28,689 nt of DNA from Clostridiales bacterium (GTDB taxonomy: Bacteria > Bacillota > Clostridia > Christensenellales > Aristaeellaceae), in NCBI GenBank assembly GCA_004555535.1, contig SFHU01000025.1, positions 1 through 28,689 on the forward strand, written 5' to 3'. A model generated the notes under the pieces. That model saw nothing but the letters and a program-made list of their open reading frames with translations, was not told the origin of the DNA and did not search any database. A program made the position numbers and the translations under genes. Below, piece by piece: positions 1-6,640 of the stretch. Numbering within the stretch: position 1 is the first letter of the stretch; each line of letters starts with the position of its first letter.

Positions 1-1
1 C

Positions 2-118
2 GGCGTATGCGACGAGACGGGCAAAGAGATGGAGGGAGACGAACGTGGTCAGCTGGGATGTGGCCGTGATGGCGATGATCGGAATCAGCGCGATCGGCTT
101 TTTGCTCTCGGACGGTGA
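2..118 (+). CDS. Possible 3' end of upstream gene (spoIIIAA expected), frame undecided
   Basis: The spoIIIA operon normally begins with spoIIIAA, an AAA-type ATPase, directly upstream of spoIIIAB, so the window edge should hold its last codons. The frame starting at base 2 reads GVCDETGKEMEGDERGQ and continues to a TGA at 116-118; it looks protein-like, but it would overlap spoIIIAB by about 74 bases. The frame starting at base 1 ends at a TGA at 67-69 after an arginine-rich stretch and would overlap less. The sequence alone does not decide between them, and too little is present to recognise the ATPase. Confidence 0.3.
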   Translation, partial: GVCDETGKEMEGDERGQLGCGRDGDDRNQRDRLFALGR

Positions 119-572
119 GAAGCGGCGCGTGCGTTGGATCCGTGCGATGCGGCGCTGCCTGCTTCGGATGAACGGGATCATCCGCTACGAGCAGCCGGAG
201 CTGCCCGCGCTGCTGGAGCGCATCGACCTGCGCGCCACGCCGCAGGAGCGGGAGCTGACGCGCCTTTTGCATGGCTGCGCGGCCCGCCTGCGCACGAGCA
301 GCAGCCCGCAGCTCATGCTGCTCTTTGCCGGGGAGACGGCGCGCCTGCCGGGATACGGCGTGCTCAGCGAGGAGGACCGCTCGGCGTTTGAGATGGTGCT
401 TGGCGAGCTGGGCAGGACGGGCATGCGAGAACAGCTGCGCCTGATCGGCGAGGCCGATGAGCGCCTGCGCGCGCGGGAGGAGGAGCTGCGCGTACAGGCC
501 GGGAAGCGCGCCCAGCTGATCCGCACGCTGGGGCTGACGGGCGGCGCGGCCGCGTTCCTTCTGCTGATCTGA
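45..572 (+). CDS. spoIIIAB: Stage III sporulation protein AB
   Basis: This 175-residue protein matches the usual SpoIIIAB length of about 171. It has an N-terminal hydrophobic segment (residues 6-20), a charged, mostly helical middle with RWIRAMRRCLLRMNGIIRYEQPELPALLERI, and a C-terminal membrane segment ending GGAAAFLLLI. SpoIIIAB is a membrane component of the SpoIIIA-SpoIIQ channel built by the mother cell during engulfment. The GTG at 45 is chosen because GGAGGGAG lies at 31-38 with good spacing. It heads an unbroken run of spoIIIA genes, and order and topology together make the call secure. Confidence 0.93.
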   Translation: MVSWDVAVMAMIGISAIGFLLSDGEKRRVRWIRAMRRCLLRMNGIIRYEQPELPALLERIDLRATPQERELTRLLHGCAARLRTSSSPQLMLLFAGETARLPGYGVLSEEDRSAFEMVLGELGRTGMREQLRLIGEADERLRAREEELRVQAGKRAQLIRTLGLTGGAAAFLLLI

Positions 573-616
573 GGGGGCTGCCTGGCAGCGATGCGGCATG
601 GAAGGGAGGATACTGC

Positions 617-814
617 TTGAATATCGATCTGCTGTTTCAGATTGCGGGCGTGGGGATTCTGATCTTCGCGGTCAATCAGGTGCTTCAGAAGGCCGGGCGG
701 GAGGATATCGCCGTGCTGGCATCGGTCGCGGGGCTGGTCGTCGTGCTGTTTCTGGTCGTCGACCTGGTTGCGCAGCTGCTCAACAACGTCAAGAGCATCT
801 TCGGGCTGTATTGA
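617..814 (+). CDS. spoIIIAC: Stage III sporulation protein AC
   Basis: A 65-residue protein with two hydrophobic helices, the normal size and topology for SpoIIIAC. The opening NIDLLFQIAGVGILIF and the later LVVDLVAQLLNNVKSIFGLY are typical of the family. The start is a TTG at 617, preceded by AAGGGAGGA at 602-610. SpoIIIAC is a small integral membrane protein of the mother-cell side of the forespore channel complex and shares a fold with SpoIIIAD. It lies between spoIIIAB and spoIIIAD in the conserved order. Confidence 0.95.
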   Translation: MNIDLLFQIAGVGILIFAVNQVLQKAGREDIAVLASVAGLVVVLFLVVDLVAQLLNNVKSIFGLY

Positions 815-833
815 GTGAGCGGGAGGGAAGCGC

Positions 834-1220
834 GTGGAATGGCTGCGCCTGATCGGAATCTGTCTGCTCGCGGGGGTGCTGGTGATGCTGCTGCGCCAGC
901 TGCATCCGGCGATGGCCGCTCTGCTGTGCGCGGTCTTCGGCGTGATGATCGTCGCGGCTGTGCTGCCGCAGCTGCGCAGCTATGTGCTGGGCATCCGCGA
1001 TTTTCTCCTCTCGCTTGGGCTGGACGGGGAATACTACACCGTGATGCTCAAGGCGGTGGGCATCGTGCTGGTGACGCAGATCGCCTCGCAGGTCTGCCGC
1101 GACATGGACGCCCCCTCCGTCGCGCAGCGCGCGGAGCTCTGCGGCCGGCTGGCGCTGCTGGGCATCGTCATGCCGGTGTTCCTCTCGCTGACGCAGATGG
1201 CCGTCGATGTGCTGCGCTGA
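834..1220 (+). CDS. spoIIIAD: Stage III sporulation protein AD
   Basis: A 128-residue, very hydrophobic protein with three to four predicted membrane helices (MEWLRLIGICLLAGVLVMLLRQ..., later LALLGIVMPVFLSLTQMAVDVL). Length and sequence fit SpoIIIAD. The GTG at 834 follows GGGAGGGAA at 821-829. Its stop codon overlaps the start of the next gene in a TGATG arrangement, which suggests translational coupling with spoIIIAE. Known role: an integral membrane part of the SpoIIIA channel needed for sigma-G activity in the forespore. Confidence 0.94.
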   Translation: MEWLRLIGICLLAGVLVMLLRQLHPAMAALLCAVFGVMIVAAVLPQLRSYVLGIRDFLLSLGLDGEYYTVMLKAVGIVLVTQIASQVCRDMDAPSVAQRAELCGRLALLGIVMPVFLSLTQMAVDVLR

Positions 1221-2371
1221 TGCTGGCGCTGCTCCTGTTGGCCTGTCCTTCACCGGGCAGGGCGCAGGACGGGGACGCGGAGACAGGAAGCGCCGGGACA
1301 CAGAGCGTGGAGGAGACGATCGACCGGGTGATCGGGGAGCTCGACTTCTCGCAGCTGGAGGGATTGACGGTGCCGGGCATGGAGGAGGCGGATGTCGCCG
1401 GGGCTGTCCGCCGGTTTGCCTCGGGGGAGACGGTCTCCGTGGAGGCGCTCGTTTCCGACGTGCTCAGCGCGCTGTTTGCGCAGCTGGGCCGCCTGGGGCC
1501 GCTGCTGCTCTCGCTGATGCTGCCCATGCTGCTGCTGAGCATCCTGTCGCATCTGCTGCTGGGCGAAAATGACGCGCTGGCCGGTCTGGCGCACAGCGCG
1601 TGCTTCGTGCTGCTGCTCATCCCGATGGTCACGCTGACCATCCGGGAGCTTTCGCACACGCGCAGCGCGATCGTCTCCATGACGACGCAGATGGACAAGA
1701 TGCTGCCGCTGCTGCTGACGCTGCTGACTGCCGTCGGCGGAAGCGCGTCCTCGGCGTTCTTCCATCCGGTGGTGGTTGCGGCCTCCGGCAGCATGGTCTA
1801 TCTCGCGCGCGAGGTGATCCTGCGGCTGGTGATGTGCACCTGCGCAGTCACAGCGGTCAACCACCTCTCCGACAGGATGCATCTGACGCGCATGGCGCAG
1901 CTGCTGCGCAGCGCCGTCTGCTGGCTGCTGGGCGTGAGCTTCACGGTCTTCCTGGGGGCGATGTCGCTGCAGGGCGTGTGCAGCGCCTCGATCGACGGCG
2001 TGGCCATCCGCGCGGCGAAATACGCTGTGGACAACTTCGTTCCCGTCGTCGGCGGCATGTTTTCGGATACGATGGACACGCTCGTGGGCTGTACGCTCAT
2101 CGTCAAAAACGCGCTGGGTGTGGCGAGCGTGCTGGTGCTCTGCGCGGCGCTGCTGGGGCCGCTGCTGCAGACGCTGGCCTCGGTGTTCGCGCTCAAGCTC
2201 GGCGCGGCGCTGCTGGAGCCTGTCGCCGATGCGGAGGTCATCCGCGCGATCGGCGACTTTTCCAGGACGATCGTGCTCTTTCTCATCACGATGCTCTGCG
2301 TGGGCACGATGTATTTCCTGCTGATCGTCCAGATGCTGCTGGTCGGCAACCTGACGGTGATGCTCAGATGA
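1220..2371 (+). CDS. spoIIIAE: Stage III sporulation protein AE
   Basis: A 383-residue polytopic membrane protein, close to the 399 residues of B. subtilis SpoIIIAE. It starts with a signal-like segment (MLALLLLACPSPGRAQ), continues with an extracytoplasmic acidic helix region (VEETIDRVIGELDFSQLEGL), then six or more membrane helices from about residue 80 to the end. The ATG at 1220 overlaps the spoIIIAD stop. The frame stays open upstream to 815, but that stretch lies over spoIIIAD and is rejected. SpoIIIAE is the largest membrane subunit of the complex and may form the transmembrane pore. Confidence 0.94.
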   Translation: MLALLLLACPSPGRAQDGDAETGSAGTQSVEETIDRVIGELDFSQLEGLTVPGMEEADVAGAVRRFASGETVSVEALVSDVLSALFAQLGRLGPLLLSLMLPMLLLSILSHLLLGENDALAGLAHSACFVLLLIPMVTLTIRELSHTRSAIVSMTTQMDKMLPLLLTLLTAVGGSASSAFFHPVVVAASGSMVYLAREVILRLVMCTCAVTAVNHLSDRMHLTRMAQLLRSAVCWLLGVSFTVFLGAMSLQGVCSASIDGVAIRAAKYAVDNFVPVVGGMFSDTMDTLVGCTLIVKNALGVASVLVLCAALLGPLLQTLASVFALKLGAALLEPVADAEVIRAIGDFSRTIVLFLITMLCVGTMYFLLIVQMLLVGNLTVMLR

Positions 2372-2397
2372 ATCAAGGGCGGAAGGGGGAGAGGAAT

Positions 2398-2607
2398 ATG
2401 ATGACGCTGATGGCGCAGCTTTGCGCGATGTGCGCGATGAGCGCGCTGATCCAGATGGCGCTGCCGGAGAAGCGGCTGAGCGGAGGCATTCGCGTGCTCA
2501 GCGGGCTGCTCATGCTGCATCTGACGCTCTCCGGCCTCACGCGCCTGTGCGAGGGGCTGGGCGGGAAGCAGGACCTGATGGAGATGCTCGGCAGTCTGCT
2601 GCAGTAA
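2398..2607 (+). CDS. spoIIIAF: Stage III sporulation protein AF, short form
   Basis: This gene lies exactly in the spoIIIAF position and encodes only 69 residues, against about 200 in B. subtilis. What is present matches the N-terminal membrane part: a first helix (LMAQLCAMCAMSALIQMALP), a short loop (EKRLSGGIR) and a second helix (VLSGLLMLHLTLSGLTRL). The C-terminal soluble ring-building domain is absent. After the stop at 2605-2607 there are only 11 bases before spoIIIAG, so there is no room for a lost domain. The ATG at 2398 follows AGGGGGAGAGG; an ATG at 2368 overlapping the spoIIIAE stop is an alternative. The identity rests on position and topology. Confidence 0.78.
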   Translation: MMTLMAQLCAMCAMSALIQMALPEKRLSGGIRVLSGLLMLHLTLSGLTRLCEGLGGKQDLMEMLGSLLQ

Positions 2608-2618
2608 GGGATGAAGGC

Positions 2619-3008
2619 ATGAAACGGATGCTCATGAGGCTGCGCGCCGCGTTTACCCCGCAGGCAGCGCTGCTGCTTGCCGCGGCGCTGCTTCTGCTCG
2701 CGCTGGGCGGAAGTCTGACGGACGGCGGCGCGCAGGAGGATCTTGAATCGCGCGTGGAGCGAACGCTCTCGGCGATGGAGGGTGCGGGGCGCGTACAGGT
2801 GGTCATCATGACGCGCGCGCAGCAGGCGGATTCAAGCGCATGGGGGCAGGAGGACGGCACGGCGGAGGTTCCCTGCGGCGCGGTGGCCGTGGCGGAGGGG
2901 GCGGGCGACCCGCTTGTGCGCATCGAGCTGGAGCAGGCGCTGTGCGCGCTGCTGGGCCTGCCGGCCTCGGCGGTCAGCGTGGTGACGGGAACGACGGGAG
3001 GTAAGTAG
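2619..3008 (+). CDS. spoIIIAG: Stage III sporulation protein AG, compact form
   Basis: A 129-residue single-pass membrane protein (helix about residues 14-31) with an extracytoplasmic domain. It keeps both ends of the SpoIIIAG ring-building fold: LESRVERTLSAMEGAGRVQVVIM (residues 42-64) and GAVAVAEGAGDPLVRIELEQALCALLGLPASAVSVV (residues 87-122), the latter resembling the conserved VVAEGA-DP-LLGLP motif. Only about 22 residues join them, whereas B. subtilis SpoIIIAG (229 residues) has a long beta-rich insertion there that helps build the large ring. The call is firm from the motif, the order between spoIIIAF and spoIIIAH, and the 2-base gap to the next gene. Confidence 0.87.
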   Translation: MKRMLMRLRAAFTPQAALLLAAALLLLALGGSLTDGGAQEDLESRVERTLSAMEGAGRVQVVIMTRAQQADSSAWGQEDGTAEVPCGAVAVAEGAGDPLVRIELEQALCALLGLPASAVSVVTGTTGGK

Positions 3009-3010
3009 AC

Positions 3011-3562
3011 ATGAAGACATCCATGAAGCCTGTCGGGCGGCGCGCGGCGCTGTGCGCGCTGCTGCTGACGCTGCTCGCGGTCTGCGGATATGTGGGCGCG
3101 AGAACGCCGCAGACGGCAGCGGTCAGCGTGCCGCTCGTTCGCACGACGCTTGAGGCGCAGGAGGACGCGCTGCCCGATGCCGCGGATACCCGGGCGCAGC
3201 TGGCGATGGAGCGGGCGCAGGAGATTGAGATGCTCGACAGCGTCATCGCCAGCGGGAAGGCCGGCGCGGCTACCGTGGAGAGCGCGCTGACGCAGAAGAC
3301 GGAGCTGGTGCGCCGGATGGAGGCCGAGGCACAGGCTGAGGCCGTGCTGGGCGGGATGGGCATAGAGGACGTCACGGCGGTGTGCGGCGCGCAGACGCTG
3401 ACGCTGATCGTGCCGCAAAGCGAGGCGGAGGACGAGGCGGAGCGGGCGAGCATCCTCAGCGCGGCCTGCGGCCAGACAGGCATTCCCGCTGAATCGGTCA
3501 AAATCATTCTCGTAAAAAATGGAACAGAAGATTGTGCGGACGGCGAAAATCTGCTATACTAA
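3011..3562 (+). CDS. spoIIIAH: Stage III sporulation protein AH
   Basis: A 183-residue protein with one N-terminal membrane helix (about residues 9-28), a helical linker (ERAQEIEMLDSVIASGKAGAATVESALTQKTELVRRMEAEAQAEAVL) and a C-terminal YscJ/FliF-like ring domain ending CGQTGIPAESVKIILVKN. This is the standard SpoIIIAH plan. Known role: it binds forespore SpoIIQ through this domain across the intermembrane space and stabilises the engulfing membranes. The ATG at 3011 follows GGGAGGTAAG at 2997-3006. It is the last gene of the sporulation operon; a different promoter lies within its final codons. Confidence 0.93.
   Translation: MKTSMKPVGRRAALCALLLTLLAVCGYVGARTPQTAAVSVPLVRTTLEAQEDALPDAADTRAQLAMERAQEIEMLDSVIASGKAGAATVESALTQKTELVRRMEAEAQAEAVLGGMGIEDVTAVCGAQTLTLIVPQSEAEDEAERASILSAACGQTGIPAESVKIILVKNGTEDCADGENLLY
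3532..3560 (+). promoter_or_regulatory. Probable sigma-A promoter (extended -10) for the asp23 module
   Basis: TTGTGC at 3532-3537 is followed by a 17-base spacer and TATACT at 3555-3560. TGC immediately before the -10 gives an extended -10 (TGn) motif. Transcription would begin near 3567, about 25 bases ahead of the chosen start of the next gene. It lies inside the last codons of spoIIIAH and would give vegetative expression to the downstream genes independently of the sporulation operon. Confidence 0.6.
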
Positions 3563-3591
3563 TGAATATCCATAGGGAGGTGTTCTTTGAA

Positions 3592-4188
3592 ATGAATGAA
3601 AACGTGACCATCGATATGGAAAGAGATCAAGAAAGCGGTCAGATCACATACGCAAATGAGGTTATCGCGACTATCGTCAGCGTCGCGACGACGGAGGTGG
3701 AAGGCATTTCCGGCATCGCCGGCTCGGGCTCCCTCTCCGGCATCCTGGCCAAGGGGAAGACGCCCCGCGGAGTCAAGGTGGATATGAACGGCCAGAACGT
3801 CGGCGTGGATGTCAGCGTGACGGTGGATTACGGCATGCCGATCCAGAAGGTGGGCCGCAACGCGCAGGAAAACGTGCGCAAGTCCATCGAATCCATGACA
3901 GGTCTGCACGTGGAGAAGGTTGATCTGCACGTGGTGGGCGTGAGCTTTGAAAAGGAAAACCAGGAGATGCAGCAGAGCCAGAAGCTGGCGCTGAGCATCG
4001 AGGAGGAGAAGGAGCACGCCATCGCCGCGGAGGAGTCCGCCGCGCTTAAGGAGAGCAACGACGAGGTCGTGATCGATCCGCTGGCATCCTCCTCCTATCT
4101 GGATGAGGACGACGACGGGAACAGGGATATCCCCGAGGCAGAGGAAGCCCCGGCGGATGAGGAGCAGAAGGATCTTTCTCTGGAGTAA
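3592..4188 (+). CDS. Asp23/Gls24 family envelope stress response protein (YqhY-like)
   Basis: A 198-residue soluble protein. The Asp23/Gls24 (DUF322) domain spans about residues 15-125, with ITYANEVIATIVSVATTEVEGISGIAG near the start and the characteristic VDVSVTVDYGMPIQKVGRNAQENVRKSIESMTGLHVEKVDLHVVGVSF. The C-terminal 60 residues are an acidic, low-complexity tail. The ATG at 3592 is chosen because AGGGAGG lies at 3574-3580; an earlier in-frame ATG at 3562 overlaps the spoIIIAH stop. In B. subtilis the homologue yqhY sits between accBC and nusB. Here accBC is missing and amaP and DUF2273 follow instead, so it probably works with the AmaP membrane anchor next door. Confidence 0.9.
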   Translation: MNENVTIDMERDQESGQITYANEVIATIVSVATTEVEGISGIAGSGSLSGILAKGKTPRGVKVDMNGQNVGVDVSVTVDYGMPIQKVGRNAQENVRKSIESMTGLHVEKVDLHVVGVSFEKENQEMQQSQKLALSIEEEKEHAIAAEESAALKESNDEVVIDPLASSSYLDEDDDGNRDIPEAEEAPADEEQKDLSLE

Positions 4189-4214
4189 TCCGGCCTGAAA
4201 GGGGGAACACATTG

Positions 4215-4991
4215 ATGAAGCATCCTGTTTGGGATCGTGTTTTGATTCTGCTGTGCGCCGCAGCAGCCGTGTGCGGCGCGGTGGGCTCGGTGGCGCTGGT
4301 GCTGGGGAAGATTTCGCTGGTGCCGGTGATCGAACTGCTCACCCGAATTTCCCTGATGAGCCTCAAATCGCGCATCGCGCTGGTCGTCATTGCGATTCTG
4401 CTGGCGCTCTTTGCGCTGCTGCTGATCGCCGTGACGCTGCCCGCCGCGAAGAAGCGCTCCAGCAGCTTTGCCATTCAGCAGAACGAGAACGGCATGGTCC
4501 GCATCTCGCTCAAGGCGCTTGAGACCCTGGTGCACAAGTGCCTGGACCAGCATGCGGAGCTCAAGGTGGTCACCTCGTCCCTGTACAGCGACGAGGAGAG
4601 CATCCGTGTCGACGTGCACGTGACGCTGCAGTCGGACATCAGCATGCCGCTGGCCATCTCCGCGCTGCAAAAGCAGATCAAGCGCTATCTGGAGGCCTGC
4701 TCGGGCGTCGTCGTGCAGGAGGTCCGCGTCTTTGTGGACGGCACCATTCCCTCGAGCGAGGAGACGGCGAAGTCGCCCTATGCCATTCCCACGGCGCTGC
4801 TCGGGCTTGACCAGGAGGCGCTGCCTGTCGCCAGCGCGCCGGAGAGCGCGCAGACCGAGCCGGAGCCTGTGACCGAAGAGGCTGAGATGGCGGAGGAAGC
4901 CGGTTTGCCGCAGGAGGAATCTGCTGCTGAGGAGCCGGCTGAAGAAGAAGCGCAGGAGCCGGCGCAGGAAGAGCAGGGTGAAGACGCATGA
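4215..4991 (+). CDS. amaP: Alkaline shock response membrane anchor protein AmaP
   Basis: A 258-residue protein with two N-terminal membrane helices (about residues 8-32 and 53-74), then a cytoplasmic Asp23-like domain (SFAIQQNENGMVRISLKALETLVHKCLDQHAELK... to VVVQEVRVFVDG) and a long Glu/Ala/Pro-rich C-terminal tail. AmaP tethers Asp23 to the membrane in Staphylococcus aureus, and its place after the Asp23-family gene supports that role. A TTG one codon earlier (4212) is possible, but ATG at 4215 has the better spacing from AAAGGGGG. The stop overlaps the next start (ATGA). The acidic tail is longer than the AmaP core needs; its role is unknown. Confidence 0.85.
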   Translation: MKHPVWDRVLILLCAAAAVCGAVGSVALVLGKISLVPVIELLTRISLMSLKSRIALVVIAILLALFALLLIAVTLPAAKKRSSSFAIQQNENGMVRISLKALETLVHKCLDQHAELKVVTSSLYSDEESIRVDVHVTLQSDISMPLAISALQKQIKRYLEACSGVVVQEVRVFVDGTIPSSEETAKSPYAIPTALLGLDQEALPVASAPESAQTEPEPVTEEAEMAEEAGLPQEESAAEEPAEEEAQEPAQEEQGEDA

Positions 4992-5233
4992 TGGATTTCA
5001 AGACTTTTTTCAGCCAGATGCTGACAACGGGCACCCGCGCATGCACGCTCTTCGGCGCGCTGGTGGGGCTCATCTTCGCCGTGCTCTGCCTGACCATCGG
5101 AGTGGGCAAGGCGCTGGTGATCGGCGTATTCTGCCTGATTGGCGCGTTTATTGGCGGCGTGAAGGACAAGGCGGGCTTTTTCAAGAGGATCATCCTGTTC
5201 TTCCATCGCGATGACGCGGACCGCTACGAATGA
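4988..5233 (+). CDS. DUF2273 small integral membrane protein
   Basis: An 81-residue protein with two strong membrane helices (ACTLFGALVGLIFAVLCLTIG and ALVIGVFCLIGAFIGGVKD) and a basic C-terminus. Size, topology and the G-x-x-x-G-x-V pattern fit the DUF2273 family, which is regularly encoded with Asp23 and AmaP. It overlaps amaP by four bases (ATGA), so the three genes form one translationally coupled unit. The molecular role of the family is not established. Confidence 0.85.
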   Translation: MMDFKTFFSQMLTTGTRACTLFGALVGLIFAVLCLTIGVGKALVIGVFCLIGAFIGGVKDKAGFFKRIILFFHRDDADRYE

Positions 5234-5272
5234 CGGAAACTGAGATCAAGAGAGGATCGGAGCAAAAGAAAC

Positions 5273-5677
5273 ATGGCACGTCCAATCGCTCGTGAGGCTG
5301 CGATGCAGCTCGTTTTTGAACAACTCTTCGGCGGGGAAGGCGAAGCGGAGACGCTCGTCGACCTGATCGACTACACGCCCGGTGAAAACGACCGGGCGTA
5401 TATTGAGGCATCTGTCAGCGGCGTGCGCGAGCACGCCGACGAGATCGACGCCGAGATTTCCGTGTGCCTGCGCGGGTGGACGATCGACCGCCTGTCCCGC
5501 GTCGATCTGGCGATTCTTCGCCTTGCCGTCTATGAAATGCAGTATGGCGGCGTACCGGTGCCCGTGGCCATCAATGAGGCGGTGGAGCTGACGCGCAAGT
5601 ATTCCGCCGAGGAGTCCTGCCCGTTTGTCAACGGCGTGCTCGGCACGATCAGCAGGAAGCTGGCGGCGAAGGCATGA
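5273..5677 (+). CDS. nusB: Transcription antitermination factor NusB
   Basis: A 134-residue all-helical protein of the usual NusB length. It opens ARPIAREAAMQLVFEQL, the RNA-binding arginine-rich helix, and contains the NusB signature RLSRVDLAILRLAVYEMQYGGVPVPVAINEAVELTRKYS, ending in FVNGVLGTISRKL. NusB binds boxA RNA with NusE (S10) and supports antitermination on rRNA operons. The Shine-Dalgarno is modest (GGAG at 5259-5262). Its stop overlaps the next gene (ATGA at 5674). The nusB-folD-xseAB order is as in B. subtilis, with one extra gene inserted. Confidence 0.95.
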   Translation: MARPIAREAAMQLVFEQLFGGEGEAETLVDLIDYTPGENDRAYIEASVSGVREHADEIDAEISVCLRGWTIDRLSRVDLAILRLAVYEMQYGGVPVPVAINEAVELTRKYSAEESCPFVNGVLGTISRKLAAKA

Positions 5678-6627
5678 GGGCTGTCCTGGGCATTGACACG
5701 AGCTGCTACACGACCTCGGCTGCGCTGGTGACGCCGGAGGGGGAGCTCCTCGCTTCCTGCCGGCGTCTGCTTACGGTTGAAGAGGGCGAACGCGGCCTTC
5801 AGCAGTCGCAGGGCCTGTTTCAGCATGTCAGAAATCTGCCGCAGATGATCGCCGGCGTCATGGAAGCGGCGCCTGAGGCAGAGATTTGCGCGGTGTGCGC
5901 CAGCACTCGTCCGCGTCCGGCGGAGGAATCCTATATGCCCGTCTTTCGTGCGGGCGAAAGTCAGGCGCGCGCAGCGGCGGCATTGTTGCGCGCGCCTTTT
6001 TATCCTGTGAGCCATCAGGAGGGGCACATCCGTGCGGCGCTGGTGGACTCGGGCATCGACGAGGCGCAGCCCTTCCTGGCGCTGCATCTCTCCGGCGGCA
6101 CGACCGAGCTGCTGCTCGACCGCGACGGAGAGCTGACGCTGCTGGGCGGAAGCCTCGACCTGCATGCGGGTCAGCTGGTGGACAGAACCGGCGTGCGCAT
6201 GGGCCTCGGCTTTCCGGCGGGGCCGGCGCTGGAGCGCCTGGCCAGGCAGGGAACGGCGCAGGGGCGCATCGGCGTCTCCATCAAGGGGATGAGCTGCAAC
6301 CTGGCGGGCGCGGAGAACAAGACGGCGCGCTGGCTGGAGCAGGGCGAGCTCACGCGGGAGGACATCGCCTGCGAGGTGTTCGACTTTCTGGGCAGGACGA
6401 TCCTGCGGATGATCGAGGCGGCCTGCGCGGAAACCTGCTGCCGTCAGGCGCTGCTGGCGGGCGGCGTCGCCTCCTCCGGGCTTCTGAAGGACATGATGCT
6501 CAGGCGGGCGAGAAAGCGCGGTCTGCCGTGTAGGCTGTGCTTTGCCCGGCCGGAGCTTTCCGGGGACAATGCCGTCGGTGTGGCACTGCTGGGCGCCCGC
6601 GCCTACCAAAGGAAGCAAACGGACTGA
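5674..6627 (+). CDS. TsaD/Kae1-like ASKHA-fold protein (peptidase M22 family paralogue)
   Basis: A 317-residue protein with the fold of TsaD, which makes threonylcarbamoyladenosine on tRNA. Visible landmarks are a phosphate loop (VLGIDTSCYTTSAAL), the metal-binding SHQEGH region, SGGTTELLL, the GLGFPAGPALERLA segment, LLAGGVASSGLL and a final LSGDNAVGVALLGA. Several positions differ from true TsaD: CYTTS for CDET/CDDTS, SGGTT for SGGHT, and SIKGMSCNL for FSGLKT. It is therefore more likely the clostridial TsaD paralogue often annotated as glycoprotease than the tRNA enzyme itself. It overlaps nusB by four bases and precedes folD by 13 bases, so it is co-transcribed with both. Confidence 0.8.
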   Translation: MRAVLGIDTSCYTTSAALVTPEGELLASCRRLLTVEEGERGLQQSQGLFQHVRNLPQMIAGVMEAAPEAEICAVCASTRPRPAEESYMPVFRAGESQARAAAALLRAPFYPVSHQEGHIRAALVDSGIDEAQPFLALHLSGGTTELLLDRDGELTLLGGSLDLHAGQLVDRTGVRMGLGFPAGPALERLARQGTAQGRIGVSIKGMSCNLAGAENKTARWLEQGELTREDIACEVFDFLGRTILRMIEAACAETCCRQALLAGGVASSGLLKDMMLRRARKRGLPCRLCFARPELSGDNAVGVALLGARAYQRKQTD

Positions 6628-6640
6628 AAAGAGGAAAAAT

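Noticed and set aside
815..1219. Upstream extension of the spoIIIAE frame
   Set aside because: It lies over spoIIIAD in another frame, is arginine/alanine-rich nonsense, and the ATG at 1220 gives a normal-length SpoIIIAE with a signal-like start.
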